From Ligula intestinalis (lineage: Eukaryota; Platyhelminthes; Cestoda; Diphyllobothriidea; Diphyllobothriidae): a stretch of DNA of 64,000 bases. Positions 12,490-23,752 of the stretch are shown in pieces. The first letter of the stretch is position 1, and every line of letters begins with the position of its first letter. Both the position numbers and the translations under genes were made by a program. The DNA lies in contig JAYGXS010000003.1 in NCBI GenBank assembly GCA_036362985.1, positions 35,132,328 to 35,196,327 of the forward strand, written 5' to 3'. The notes under the pieces were generated by a model that was not told where the DNA came from, searched no databases, and saw only the letters and a list, made by a program, of their open reading frames with translations.

Positions 12490-12920
12490 TTTGCCTAGGA
12501 AAATGTTTGCTCACTTACGCCATCAGTAAAACTGCCTATTTGTGTTGAATTGTAACTCCTTAGGCCCCCTTCTTTCTTCCTCTTATTAATGAGTTAGCTT
12601 TTTGTACGACATGATTGTCAGGCGATTTGATGCTAAAAGAATTCTTTTGGATCCTGTTACCTACCGGCTTGACGTATGAAGATGACTCAAAAGCCTCTCA
12701 GGTATTCACGCGATGAGATGAGTCTACCAGGTGCGGCCGAGGAAAATGTTTGGTCACTTACATCATCAGTAAAACTGACCATTTGTGTTTAATTGTAACT
12801 CCTTAGGTCGCCTTCTTTCGCCCTCTTAAAAGAAGGTGGGTTTTGGTTCGACATAATTGACAGGCGATTTGATGCTGAAAGGGTTCCTTCAGCTCCTCTT
12901 TGACACCGGCTTGACTTACC
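12490..12920. repeat. direct duplication of a roughly 190-bp segment
   Basis: The segment at 12490-12690 (GGAAAATGTTTGCTCACTTA, CAGTAAAACTG, TAACTCCTTAGG, CAGGCGATTTGATGCT, ACCGGCTTGAC in order) is repeated at 12735-12920 with scattered substitutions. The copies are separated by about 45 bp. No coding sense was recognised. Confidence 0.6.
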
Positions 12921-13764
12921 TCTTATTGGCAGGCATCAATGAAGATGACTGGCTCAGCGTCAGTTTTTTTTATACAGGATTTATTTTTCGATCCTCTGTC
13001 TGAGCCTCGATACCTCCTTTCGACGAGAAGTTGCGTATTAAAATTTTTCCCCTCTCTGAGAGGGCTGATGTGACCTCTTGTGCGGCGAACGCCACCAAGT
13101 TCTTTGCATCCCTGTGTGCAGGTTCCTGCCATCCCAAGGATATCCGGCTCTTCTCCATTGCGGTAGCAGTCACCTTATGAGAGTTATGTCTGACACTCAT
13201 TTTGGAGTTCTGAACACTATAGGCGTATTTCCTTAACCAGAAATGATGATTTTGCATGAACACTTGTCCTTTGCCACCTATGTCGCAGCAATCGTTGTTT
13301 TGTTGATTCCATGAGGACAAGAGGCTTGTAGGAGAGGCGTTTTCATAACAGATAGTTGGCCAGACCTATGTGAAGGAAACACAGTTGTGCAGAGGTGAAG
13401 ACTTGATAAAAGGCAGTTACCTTCAAACGATTAACCAGAGAAAGTGCTTCCTGTCCATAATCAACACGAATAGTAATGGAATTTTCACAACTGTTGGTGG
13501 AAATGGAGAAATAATGTCCCCGATCCTCAGCAATTCCACTACAAGTGTCTCCGGTTAGTATAGCTGAATATTTATACACGTTTTACCTCTGTTCTTATTC
13601 ATGTTCTTGCAATAATTGTCAAATGTGCTCAATTTATTTATTCCCCCAGTTAAAATGCTTTTTATTTGCATATTTTTACGGCCACCCGTTGCCCCTCCAT
13701 ATGCCTGTAACTTTTTTGTGGTTTTGTTTACTTATTGCTGGGGGGGGGGGGAGCTGAGGGTCGC

Positions 13765-14345
13765 GAAGAGTGCGTTCGGCAGACAGCATCAAGAAGTAGT
13801 TTAGAATGGCATAGGACCTGCTTCGTGAGAACGGGTATCCCGACCGTTTAGAAAAACCCGCCAGAAATAAGACCCCTATCAAGAAGACGTTGTGAATGAC
13901 CGCTAAATAAGACGCCATGATCAGGATTTCTCGCGAATATTCTCAACAACAAAGGTTTTACTAACTTTCTCTATGAAATTATTTTGAGTAGAAACAAACA
14001 GGATAGGTTGCCGTCAACAATCATCTCAAGGTCGAGGATCTACAAAGTCCCACCAAATTATCCATAGTCTCTGAGTCAGCGCCTGCTAACAACAGCAGAA
14101 GCGACCGCTATCAAAATGAGAAAACCGACCTTGTGTGAACAATAGAACTTCGTGTAAACTCCATGTCTGGCGTGGCCCACATTCACTTAGCGGCGTGCCC
14201 CGAACCGTGCTCTGGTTGCCTGCCGCCTGTAAGCACCTACGAACATGAGCGATCGCTTGTTTAACTTTAAGCTTCCCCTATAAATGTATTGGTCTGAGGA
14301 GAATTTATCGAAAGTGTTCACTCGCCAAATGCTCTTCTTAGTTCT
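13765..14345 (+). mobile_element. Penelope-like element 3' part, plus strand, decayed
   Basis: At about 13818-13870 the frame reads LLRENGYPDRLEKPARN, matching the post-palm RGYP..F block of the other Penelope copies. At 14036-14140 it reads IYKVPPNYP, a stop, then SLSQRLLTTAEATAIKMRKP, the end of the GIY-YIG domain. At 14290-14330 comes the outer tail (GAGAATTTATCGAAAGTG..CTCGCCAAATG). The middle of the endonuclease is deleted. It is a dead copy at the right end of the 4.4-kb insertion. Confidence 0.6.
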
Positions 14346-14795
14346 CTGATGGGATTTTCTTCAATTTTAACTAAGTTTGCAATTTCTGCATATGTAAGAG
14401 CTGGAGTTGGCTTTGCGTTTGTGTAAAGGGTTTCCAGTCTACAAGTTATATGCATTCCATGTTACAAATATCATACAGTACTGTATCTTATTAAGAAAAT
14501 AACATACAGTGCTCATAAAGGTTTGCGACTGTTGTGAACAATATGGTATACTTTATGAGGGACATAAGTAAACAAACAGGTACAATGCAAGTTGAAAGAG
14601 CATTGTACCGTCGTACAATATTTCACAATAAGATGAATACTTTTAAAAACAAAATAAAGTTTTCCTTCGTGTGAAAACTTGGAAACCAGCGTAATTTGCT
14701 AACAAATAAGCATAAGAAAGAATCTTTCTGCTTACATTTTCAATAAAAAATACCTGAATTTTTAAGAATGTTGTAAATTTATAGAAAATGTGAAC

Positions 14796-15340
14796 ACTTA
14801 TTAGGTATTTTTGATTTTTGCGAAAATTCCATTGAAAATTTCGGAAGATGAAATGACGAAATGACGTGTGTTTTCGATAATTCTCATCAGGCCTTTACAT
14901 TTATATGGTAAAAAAGTCAATAAACTATGCGCGTTGGTAGAAAAAAATAGAACGGTTTTCAGGGCAGGGTGAATGGGGGGATAAGAAGGGGCAAAATCTG
15001 ATCAGCGTTAGGGGTAACTGATAGTCGGCTGAGGTGCTAAGCTGTTGGATTAGCAGCTTTTGACCATGGTAACTGCGGCGCCGCGACGAAGTTCTTATGG
15101 GCGCACAGGACCAGTCGGCGTAGCCTGATGGCGGCCGCTACTGCCGTAGCCAACAGACGCCGTCCAATAAATTTTGAAAAGCTTGAATGTACCTTGTAGA
15201 TTTTGGCCCTTTTTCATCCTCCCATTTCTTCTGTCCTGAAAACCATTCTATTTTTTTACCAACCTGCATAATTTATTTACTTAATTACCATAGAATTCTA
15301 AAAGCCTGATGAGAATTATTGAAAACATACTTATTAAGTA
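14796..15340 (-). mobile_element. Penelope-derived foldback with 12-bp TSD, absent from copy A
   Basis: The left arm begins at the tail motif TTTTCGATAATTCTCATCAG, runs through a roughly 100-bp UTR (AAACTATGCGCGTTGGTAG, ACGGTTTTCAGG) and continues into a minus-strand GIY-YIG C-terminal fragment (about 15060-15200). The right arm is the inverted UTR and tail only (CCTGAAAACC, CCAACCTGCATAATTTAT, CCTGATGAGAATTATTGAAA). Flanking direct repeats are ACTTATTAGGTA (14796-14807) and ACTTATTAAGTA (15329-15340). The homologous region of copy A near 24470-24500 lacks the element. It cannot move by itself. Confidence 0.8.
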
Positions 15341-15685
15341 CTATTTATTTATCAAGGCCGCAAAAAATTCCTGGAGTCTAGCATTATGCTCCCAAATAAT
15401 AAATATTGCACTTCCACTTCAATATTAAGTCCTACTCTAAAACACCCTGTAAGATATAGGGTAACATAGCATGAGATCGGCCACTGCTTGTACGTCAGCA
15501 GCCTTTGACCATTAGGTGCTTGCTGTATTTCAAATAATATGATAGCTTGTTAGGCTTAGGTCATTGTCTATCCGCTAGCTAAGTAAAAACACATTTAAAT
15601 CAGAAAGCAGTCTGTTTAAAGCGTTTTTTGGTAGGCGAGTGGCTTTTTGAAGCCTGCTGTGTGTATCAAGCGCGCCTAAACTCAC

Positions 15686-15745
15686 CTCTCTCACCCATAC
15701 GAAAGGCATGGGTCCGGTGCCTATTGTAATCAATCACTTTAACCA
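15686..15745 (-). pseudogene. kelch copy B, exon 4 remnant
   Basis: The 3' end of exon 4 and its donor (GAGAGAG then GTGAGT at 15680-15685) match copy A at 24842-24900. The upstream two thirds of the exon and its acceptor are missing; sequence homologous to the intron behind exon 3 begins at about 15788. The exon is therefore truncated at its 5' side. Confidence 0.6.
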
Positions 15746-15909
15746 ATATACTAATAAAAACCCACCAGATGTTAACTGATTTGTCTTTCAACCTTGTAGT
15801 GCAGTCAAGCCTTACGATTCCATGACTTAACTGCTCAGTATACTTCTTAAAATAACCCCAATGGCCCCTTTGATAGTGGTATTCAAAAAAGATAATCAGT
15901 TCAACGTAC

Positions 15910-16844
15910 CGAAAGCGAACACTTTGTTTGCCGTTGCAAAAAGGGAAAAGTAGTAACGACACTGGCACATGGAGGTCAACCTCGTCCACTGAACAATGCT
16001 ACTAAGACTGTTGGGAGGCGTGAACATGTGAACTGTCTTCTGCAAATTACTGAGGACACTGTAGCGACCCCCTTTCTTAGTTATGCTTTCCTCGGACGCC
16101 GCGCGGACTAGGTCATGTCTGGCGTGACCAATACGCGTCCGCAAGACACCATAGTCAAGGCCTCCGTTCAAGGTCACTCCTGTCTGGCTTTCTCAAGGCG
16201 GTCTAATCTCACTAGCCAACCTTTTCTCAAGGTCAGGCCAGTGCGCGAGATGCGGGACATTTGTATACGCTCAACCACTTCCAGGGCCGACGACTCAATG
16301 TTCGGTTGTAGCTGTCCGGACTCCGGTGATCTACTTGCCGGACTGTGCCTCTGAACTCCGGCCCACTCATGGCTGCACTACACTTGTCTGAGAGTCACTT
16401 GCATATTACTCATATTCTACTCCTTCTAACCTTAGTAAATCATTCATATCAATCTGGCCATCCACGCCTTATTCTATTCAACTAGCTTATACATATTTGG
16501 ATACGTTCTTTCGTCTGTTATCTGGCTGGACCACATCGTATCGCACAACACCACCATCAACTAGGATCTTTCCACTAATGGCCACGGCTGCTGGTTTAAA
16601 ACGTGGATTGGGCATTGGGGCTGCTATCTTCCAAAAATCGGCAGCTTCGATAACATCGAAGGCGTCCTCAGTTGGCCGGCAGAACTCCACCGAATCCAGC
16701 ACTTCATCCTCATTAGCGTCACCGATCACGAAGACTCGACCATCAGAAAGGGGCGCTTCACTCGCAGATGCTCGGGTTTCATGCATACTTGGTAGTCGCA
16801 CCCATCTGTACCCGAAATGATTGACAAAATAAGCACGCACCAGG
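15910..16844 (-). pseudogene. kelch copy B, exon 3 remnant split by an insertion
   Basis: The 5' part (16545-16844) reads on the minus strand FGYRWVRLPSMHETRASA, then GRVFVIGD, DSVEFCRPTEDAF, FWKIAAPMPNPR and GKILVDGGVV, parallel to copy A. The frame is then lost in about 480 bp of unrelated sequence. Kelch homology resumes at about 16060 with TVHMFTPPNSL, QWTRLTSMCQCRY and ATANKVFAFG, ending at the same GTACGT donor (15904-15909). A blade glycine of the IGG doublet is also changed to IGD. It is non-functional as a contiguous exon. Confidence 0.75.
16060..16545. mobile_element. unidentified insertion inside copy B exon 3
   Basis: About 480 bp separates two exon halves that are contiguous in copy A (around 30470). 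It is richer in C and G than the flanks and contains a GGTCATGTCTGGCGTGACC-like inverted motif (about 16112-16130). No target-site duplication, poly-A or TIR could be fixed by eye. A transposable insertion is the simplest reading. Confidence 0.4.
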
Positions 16845-17179
16845 CTTGGTTCTGCAGACAGTACTTATACTACTACTGCAAACAGTAATACAGGTAAATA
16901 GAAGAATGGTGATATAAAAAAGGCATGTTATTGATGAGTATCAATATTTGAAAGAAAATGGGAATGCCTTTAAAACATTAGGGCTCCTTAAATTTGAAAA
17001 ATAAACGATTCGTTGATAAGGAATATGCGAAAATATTTCAGACGACAATTCGACCGGCTATTTCGACAATGGCCGCCGTGTACTCCACTGCATATTGGTG
17101 CAAAGATGACTAGTTGAAAGTGGATTGGTTTCAAGCGAAAGTAGATTTGCCTTCCACCTACCGCACTGTCTCCTCCCTT

Positions 17180-17620
17180 CACCCGTTTATGCCCGGTGTC
17201 ACGACAACGTCAAGCCGGGGCCGCAAGCGGGATCGGGTGCAGGCGGCCGGGGCCGCCAAGACTGAATCAGTTCCCGTGGTCTTGCAAGGTCATAAAAGCC
17301 ACGAGTAGCTCGCATCGGAGCCCGCACCTACGCATCCTCTCAAACGTTGCACCCCCCACCGCATGGACGATATTTGTTAAAGGAATGCAACCCCTTAAGC
17401 ACATCTCATGCCCTGATACGGCCCTCGTGTTGGTCTAGTGTATGTACCATGCGGACCGTTTGGAGGGCACATGTTTTGTACTCACCATTGATACAGCGTG
17501 CTTACCGTTCAAATGCATTTGCTTCGTGTGATCGACGCAAATACCGTCTTCAGCAAAAGGATTCTGTTTGATTTTAAAATTTTAGCTTTCAGAAGATAAA
17601 TTGGCAAACATACGTTTGTT
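17180..17620. other. GC-rich stretch of unknown nature
   Basis: Homology with copy A intron 2 stops at about 17180. The following CpG-rich sequence (CAAGCCGGGGCCGCAAGCGG) has only short ORFs and no repeat family that I recognise. It ends at the Penelope tail at about 17620. Confidence 0.35.
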
Positions 17621-19630
17621 TTCGATAAATTCTCGTCAGGCCTTTACATTTACATGGCAATGAAATAAATCAACTATGCTGGTTGGTGGACAGATGTAGT
17701 GTTATTGCTGTCAGGGTCGGTGGGGAGGGGGGGTGTGATTGAGGGAGTTGTGATCAGAGTGTCAATCTCTAGACGGCCCGGTGTCCGAGGCAGATGATAA
17801 GGTTTGCGTGGTTGGATTTAGGACTTGGTCGTCCCTGTGGGGGCCCGTTTCCGAGGCCAGTGGTCCACCTGCGGCGCGGCGACGAAATTCTTCTGGGCGC
17901 ACAGCACCGGTCGGCGTAACCTGATGGCGACCGCCTCTGCCGTCGCCAACAGACGCTGTCCGAGGAATTTTGAATAGCCCAAATGCACCTTGTAGATCGC
18001 TCGGAAGGCCCCTTTGGCATCCACGCGATGGTCTGAGTCTACCAGGTGCGCTAGAATGGAACTGTTTACACATTTAAGCTGGCCCTTCTCTAAACGTGCT
18101 GGGATGTGCTCTCTTACTCTTTTGGGAAAACGCCGGCTCGTGCGACCAAAATATCCTGCCCCACAGGAACAGGTAAATGAATGTATGCACATAGAGGTGG
18201 TCTGGGCTGGCAGTTTATCCTTGATCTCTCCGTATAGGATGGGAGTAGTTGAGAACAATACATGGGCGTTGGCTGCTGGGAAGGTAGTTGCTACGGCTTG
18301 ACTCAGACGCCTCCTTAGAAGTTCGCTCGGTCCGTCCCCTTGAAATGGGACCTTGATGAATATTCGTTTCTTTTCGACTGTTCATACTGAGGGCTTTGGC
18401 GGCCTTTCAGTCATGTTTTAGCGATAAATCGACTAGGATACCCATTTTGTCGAAACACGGCTTCAACAATCTTAAGCTCCTCTTCAATGCTATCAGTCGA
18501 GCAAACCCTCTTCGCCCTTTGCGCCAAACATCGTACCAAATTACGCTTGAAGTTCAACAGTACGAAACTAGCAAAATTTATGTATTGCCCAGAACACGTC
18601 TTCCTGCGATATACCCTACGTTGAATGCTCCCGTCAGCCCTCTTACTCAACAATACATCAAGGAAAGGAAGTGATCCAGATTTTTCTTCTTCTAGTGTAA
18701 ATCTGATCGACGGGTGCGCCCGATTTACTGTATGCATTAGCGTTGATAGGTTGGTTTGATCCGATGCAACTGCGAATATGTCGTCTACGTACCGTTTATA
18801 GTACGTTAGATTATTTATCTGGTGGCTAAGTTGCGTAGCTTTTAGTTTTCCCATGAATATATTTGCTAAAAGTGGGCCCAGGGGCGAGCCCATAGCTACT
18901 CCGTCCAATTGTCTCTACAGGTTATTGTCAAATAGGAACTGTACATTCAAGGCACATTTTAGAAATAATTCCTTCAGCGCAGTTAACGGCATTCCTATGT
19001 CCTGCTGAGTCAAGGTAATGAATTCACAGATGTAGTCTACTGTTTCTGTGACCAGCACGTTCGTGAATAGGGACGAGACATCCAGTGAGAACATCGTCAG
19101 CCGGTTTAGGTCAAGCTCTTTCACGCCATCCACGAATTCGAAGGTGTCTCGGAGGCTGTGAGGTGCTATTTGGCTCCGTATCGGTTTCAGCTTGTCTGCT
19201 AGCCATTTTGCTATCGCATGGTTTAGCGAGTTTCTCATATCTAGGATGGGACGAACGGGTGAGTCAATATGCTTGCGGGCCTTCCCCGCTTAACCCGGCG
19301 AACTCGTTGCTTTTCACTTGAGTCATTTTTCGCTTCGCAGTAGCAACGATGAGACAGAGTTTGATGTTGGCTGCATGACCTCCGACCGCCACCCATAATT
19401 TTCGTGAGCTTAGGCTCTCGGTTCAGCGTGCTCGTTTGCCCTACTGGCCCTGGGCAACTTGATCCGAGCCTTGTGCGAATCGTCTGGTAGGCAAGCTTCA
19501 AGTCTATAGCTCTGTTGATTGTGTCAGTGGAGGGCCAACTGTCAAGCACTTCTCTGACCATATTCTCAATGGCCCTGCCGATCACCCTCGCTTTGTCAAA
19601 GGCGAAGTTGTGGTTCAGCTGTTGCACGTG
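17620..19630 (-). mobile_element. Penelope-like retroelement, RT plus GIY-YIG endonuclease, internally deleted
   Basis: Coding is on the minus strand. A 5' segment (19241-19627) reads MQQLNHNFAFDKARV.. and ends in a basic KRVRRVKRGR-like stretch. It joins abruptly at about 19256 to PVRPILDMRNSLNHAIAKWL, so the RT fingers are deleted. Then come motif A FSLDVSSLFTN (18915-19238), motif B DGVAMGSPLGPLLANIFMG and an intact motif C RYVDDIFAVASD (18411-18908). The GIY-YIG domain (17818-18258) shows CSCGAGYFGRTSRRF and the catalytic-helix KRVREH, ending in the IYKV..RLLATAEA block. The tail TTTTCGATAAATTCTCGTC starts at 17620. In-frame stops, for example at 18909-18914, kill it. It sits in copy B upstream of exon 3'. 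Confidence 0.85.
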
Positions 19631-19635
19631 AATTT

Positions 19636-20590
19636 AGACCAAAAAATAGTTGGTAATAGAATAGTTGAAGCTTGGAATGCACTCCCCGCGGAAATTGTTA
19701 TGTCCACATCTGTGGATGCATTCAAGAGAAATTTATATTTTCATACCCGAAATGCCCACTAAAATTGGATATGGCAAGAACCTAATTACATATATGTATA
19801 TAAACATACTACTCACTGATTTTCAGTAATATGTTAGTAAAGAATAACAAGAATTGCAAGCTTCGAGTCCACCAAACGTTGTGATCCGAGGCTACGCGGA
19901 TTTGTAAAACTTTTCCCAATTCAGGCCTGGAATGCTCTGCCCGCGGACATTGTTATGTCGCCATCTGAGCACACGTCAGACGCATCTGTAGGCATGTTTA
20001 CGACACTATTAAGTTAGAACAAATAGCCACTGAGCCCCCGAAAATTAACTGCCAGTTGCCGAATGCAAATTGTGGAATAATCACATTATAAAAACATACT
20101 ACTCGCTAAATTTCAGTAATATGTTTGTTTAGAAAACTACCGATTATATTTCTTCTGTCAATTAGCAGGCAGACTCGTTAAACCAACAAGGGTGCACGAT
20201 GGGCGCATCGCCGACACTCGATGAGGTTCGCGTGACCTCCGCAACCTTCTCTTCGTGGGACCCTTGGTATTATGGCGAAAACCGCGATGGACTCTCCCTG
20301 ACATGCTTCAAACACTCTTAGCACAGGCCATCCGCTTCAAATATACTCTGCACCCCCCCCTCCCCCAGGCGACAGTTTTTCTCCTTAAATCTCTCAAATG
20401 CCATTCAAACCCCTAGACTTCTGAACAATGCCTAAGGAGTTTTTTCACTGTCGGCCCTCAAATTTTTGGCAACGCCACTGATCTGAAATGTTCTGCAGAT
20501 CAAATGCATTGAAAAAACTGTACCAATAGGAAGTTCAAAGGTATTTACCTATATTTCCTTCAATAAAACCTGACCTGACCTGACCTGATT
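19636..20590 (+). mobile_element. CR1-like LINE 3' ends, two stacked copies
   Basis: At 19645-19760 the plus strand encodes the last residues of a LINE polyprotein: VGNRIVEAWNALPAEIVM, then DAFKRNLYFHTRNAH and a stop. A second copy of the same block (AWNALPADIVM) follows at about 19928. Its roughly 600-bp 3' UTR runs to TTCAATAAAACC and a (TGACC)n microsatellite tail at 20567-20590. A short tandem-repeat tail instead of poly-A is typical of CR1/L3-type LINEs. The same UTR recurs at 29580-30204 and, in reverse, near 40290. Confidence 0.7.
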
Positions 20591-20945
20591 GCAAGCTGAT
20601 GTTCATGCAGTCTTTTGCCCAGGCGTTTGCCCATTTTACCAACATACCTCCATCACAATTTTCGGACAATATGCTGTAGACCACGGCCGTTTGATCGGTT
20701 GCTAGCAGCGGATCTTTGGGCTTCATGATTTGCTGTCTGATGGTGAAATTTGGTCTACAAGCTTCTCCGATCCCAAAAGGTTCTAGGATTCGTGTAGTCG
20801 CCTCTTGCCTGTTTTTCACTAAGGGGATGGCGAGCCAGAATGTTGGCTTTTCTTCACTCGGCAGCCGTCCTAAATGTATTCGTAGTTGTGTACTGGATAA
20901 ACACAGCTGCCTGTCCCTGTGCAACGCCACTAGAATAAATTTTCT
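20590..20945 (-). mobile_element. Penelope GIY-YIG endonuclease fragment, second lineage
   Basis: On the minus strand the frame reads ATTRILEPFGIG, TIRQQIMKPKDPL and VVYSI, then after a frameshift RYVGKMGKRLGKRLHEHQLA. This fits a GIY-YIG domain: the VVYSI strand, YVG, and an R..EH helix. It is only an endonuclease remnant, abutting the CR1 (TGACC)n tail at 20590. The related piece at 26390-26690 reads the same block on the plus strand. Confidence 0.65.
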
Positions 20946-20989
20946 GCAAAAATGCTGGGCACCCGTCAGTCAGTACTCGGTCTTCTGGT

Positions 20990-21630
20990 AAACAACTCCG
21001 ACACAATACTGAACTTCAGCAGCCATCCAAACTGTCTTAGCAGTTGTTTATTGAATAAGCACTGTAATTTCTTCGTGCACAACGCTGCTACAATAAATCT
21101 ACTACTGTAATGCTGGAAACACGTCATTTGCACGCTGCCGAGTACGTACCGTAGCCTGATCATTGAATGTGCCGCCAGCGCTACACTTACTTATTGTTGA
21201 GTTGAAAAGTTAACGCAATGCCCTAATTATCCTCGAGAATGTGTTGGCAAAATCATAAGAAGACAACCTTGAACGGCGTGGAAACGCGAAAAAGGACGGT
21301 TGGTTTCAATTAGTCAGGCAGGGTCACTGAATAAAATATTCGTCGGGGAAATTTTCATTGAGAAAGTCGGTACGTGTAACCGCCGATATTTTAGTTAGCA
21401 GAAAAGAGAGCTAGAGGGGTAGAGGTGAATGGGCTGTAAACTCTAGCGCTGCCTGAATTTAACTAGTCGCTGAGCTTACCTCTTAATTCATTCGGCCGTG
21501 AAGGAGCCCGATTGGGTTGAGAAAACTGATAGGGGCAACGACCGGCCTGTTTGCAATGAAATCTTTATTCATATTGTGGACTAAAAGGAGAGAGAGCACC
21601 GTTAGGAGAAGGTTGCCTGGACATCGGCCT
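20990..21630. repeat. copy B counterpart of the region upstream of the kelch gene
   Basis: From about 21180 (TTGTTGAG.TGAAAAGTTAAC) to 21630 the sequence matches 39510-39985 over about 450 bp, for example CACTGAGCTTACCTCTTAAT.. and CAGCCTGTTTGCAATG. In copy A this block lies 2 kb upstream of kelch exon 1, so here it marks the upstream end of copy B. Alternatively it is a dispersed repeat that happens to be present twice. Confidence 0.55.
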
Positions 21631-22670
21631 GATGAATGGTTTGGTGAGGGGGGGGGGTGTGCTAATTGGGTTTCAACTGCGGTGTTTTAGGGCGCGATTT
21701 TATGGCGATGAATATTGCCAAATAGGCTAAAGCAAGTGCGATTGGGGCGTGGTGGGGCTTTTTATACTGGTTCCACAGTCGGCACGACAAATTCGCAAGT
21801 GAAAGGCCAGGCCTATGCGTGATGTTAATATGCGGTATTAGTATAGGTAGGAGGGGGTTGCGGAAACTGAGCTGCTAGTGGTGGTGGTGATGTTGTCAGG
21901 GGATATTGACACTGATAGAGATGGAGTTGATAATCATGGCGGTAGGCTAGTTTTTAGGTAGGCAAGGTAAGTTATGAGTGTAGACATTGCAGTGAATTGC
22001 GCTGTCCTGGGTGTGCATGTGTCCGAAAGCACCCACGCAATGTTTGAATGTCCTGTGGCAGATAGGGAACGTGCGATGGAGGTACGTAATTCGTCAATCT
22101 CAGTACAAGGTGCGATCACAATGTGAGCCGGCTGGGATTGATCCCACGTTGCTTTTCGGGGTGCGAGTGATGATGTAAGTGATGGTTTGTGGGGCCAGCG
22201 GGTGTGTTAATTGATGATTGTTGTCAAATGCTCTGCACAACAGCATTTTCGGGATAACGGCTTTGGGCATCTTTATTTGCGCGTTTGCTGTGGAGACCGC
22301 AGTGGCTTTAAAAGCAGCCCTGTAGTCATCTGAAGACTTGGTTGCATTAGAATCTGATGTGTGACTTTGTTAAATTTTACTGCCTTGGTTGGCCAGCTTG
22401 TGCTCTGCTCCTAAGTAAGTAGTATGTGTTCCGTTATTAACCATCCTCAGTCGGGTCATGGGCAACCTAGCCACCGCTGCTCTCGGCCGATTGTTCGGGC
22501 TTCCGAACTATTGGGCTGGTAACATCGTATGTATGGTCTGAGGGCACGTAAGTGCATCCCGCCGTGCAAATACGACAAACAGTCCCTCTCCGGAAATGAC
22601 TTTGCCAGCCAGAAATGTTTATTGATAAGTACTCAGTGTTCATTTATTCATTGACACTGGTGGAAAGGCT
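21630..22670. other. spacer between the two kelch loci, no gene recognised
   Basis: This stretch is rich in G and T and has poly-G runs (about 21645-21656) and a short minus-strand ORF (21934-22119) without motifs. Neither end of the duplication extends into it. Confidence 0.4.
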
Positions 22671-23492
22671 CCGATGGAAAGGCAATTTCAAGACGACAGG
22701 AGATGAGCTCAAGTTTAGTGGCTGAGAATGGCCAATTTACGCGTCCTACTTACGACCTGGTCCGGCGTAGTGAAACAGTTTTTCACGAAGAAGGTGGATG
22801 TGATCTCACGTTTGTGAGTGGTCATAGAGGCTTTGTTAGGAAAATCACACAGCTTGACTCCTAGTTCACCAGCCAGTAGCTTCACATGCACACACAACAC
22901 TGACAACAAGGAGCTAAGAAGCCTGATACTTGGCAGCCTCCGAATCCACGATTTTTAGTGAGTCAGGAAAATGTCAGGGGGCGTCCGATATAGTAAAGTG
23001 AGAAACTGGCTGAAGGGCTGTGAAGACGGATCCTTCAGTATCGCCCCCAGTCTCTTTTTCCTAGCTTATGCTCCGGTCTACTGCCCTTGCCGATTGGTCA
23101 TCTAATACAAGAGTTGAAACAGTGACTCATTTGGCTTCCCTACGCGTGCCACACAGGACCACGTAAATCGCACAATATAACAAAATTTCTCAAAGTGCAG
23201 GACATTATACAGATTTCTGAACTGTAATCAAAGGAAAACACTTTGGCATGACCGAAGAGGGAAGACATCATAAAGAGGTGTTGGCTTGTCCTCGAAAGAA
23301 GTACAGTAAAACGGTTAATACAAATTTATTGTTGCTGCCGTCTGACAGCGTATAGGTCGACTTCCGACTGCCTCACACATACACTTTCTTCTTCAACCAT
23401 TCCCTTATTGGATATACTTTTGTGGCAAATTTTAGGGAGGGAACTTTCTTCATAAACCAACATAGCCATCGCTCGAATCGGAACTAAATAGC

Positions 23493-23498
23493 TTTATT
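23493..23498 (-). promoter_or_regulatory. candidate polyadenylation signal of the kelch gene
   Basis: AATAAA on the minus strand lies about 255 nt downstream of the kelch stop codon. The same hexamer in the same context (GTGAATAAA) is kept in copy B at about 9358. Confidence 0.4.
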
Positions 23499-23752
23499 CA
23501 CTGTCAGTAGGAAGCTTGTTTTCTCTTTATTTTTACCAATACCAAATGTCGTTTAACTTTGTTTTGTCATTCCATTGACTGCACATAGTTTTTCGCTGTT
23601 TAAGTAAACTACCCACACGTTCGTTTGACAATCAAATTTCCATTCATATACGGAAAAATGCGCAATGTCTGAATTATTATTTTTGCTTGAAATTATCAGG
23701 TGGAGTTAAACAAAATAAGGTACAGGAATGTTGATCATTTTAGAATGATACG

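Larger units (their letters stand above)
9915..14360. other. 4.4-kb insertion in copy B intron 4, mostly retroelement debris
   Basis: Copy A is continuous here (24050 to 24060). Copy B has about 4.4 kb extra, bounded by the shared ATCTTA..TTAT motif on the left and GTTT.CAATTTC on the right. It contains a Penelope RT fragment (11500-12330), a duplicated segment (12490-12920) and a Penelope tail (13765-14345). I recognise nothing coding in 9915-11500 or 12920-13760. Confidence 0.6.
8555..21630 (-). pseudogene. kelch locus copy B (degenerate tandem paralogue)
   Basis: Four blocks align collinearly, in the same orientation, with the kelch locus at 22.67-39.99 kb: 8560-9915 with 22680-24050, 14360-15745 with 24060-24905, 15788-17180 with 30205-31085, and 21180-21630 with 39510-39985. 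Exon 3, 4 and 5 equivalents are recognisable; exons 1 and 2 are absent. Lesions are a premature stop in exon 5', a replaced 5' half of exon 4', and a roughly 480-bp insertion in exon 3'. A 4.4-kb insertion and a palindromic Penelope element also sit in intron 4'. It cannot encode the full propeller. Divergence from copy A is substantial, so the duplication is not recent. Confidence 0.75.

Noticed and set aside
12490..12920. CRISPR-like or satellite array
   Set aside because: There are only two diverged copies, each about 190 bp, and no regular spacer pattern.
13160..13580. minus-strand ORFs 12970-13320 and 13343-13579 as host genes
   Set aside because: They lie inside the transposon-derived insertion of copy B and show no recognisable domain or splice support.
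16115..16820. plus-strand ORFs over 16115-16354 and 16497-16820
   Set aside because: The second is antisense to the kelch copy B exon; the first lies in the unidentified insertion and has no motif.
18014..18674. plus-strand ORFs 18014-18301 and 18396-18674
   Set aside because: They are antisense to Penelope GIY-YIG and RT coding sequence.
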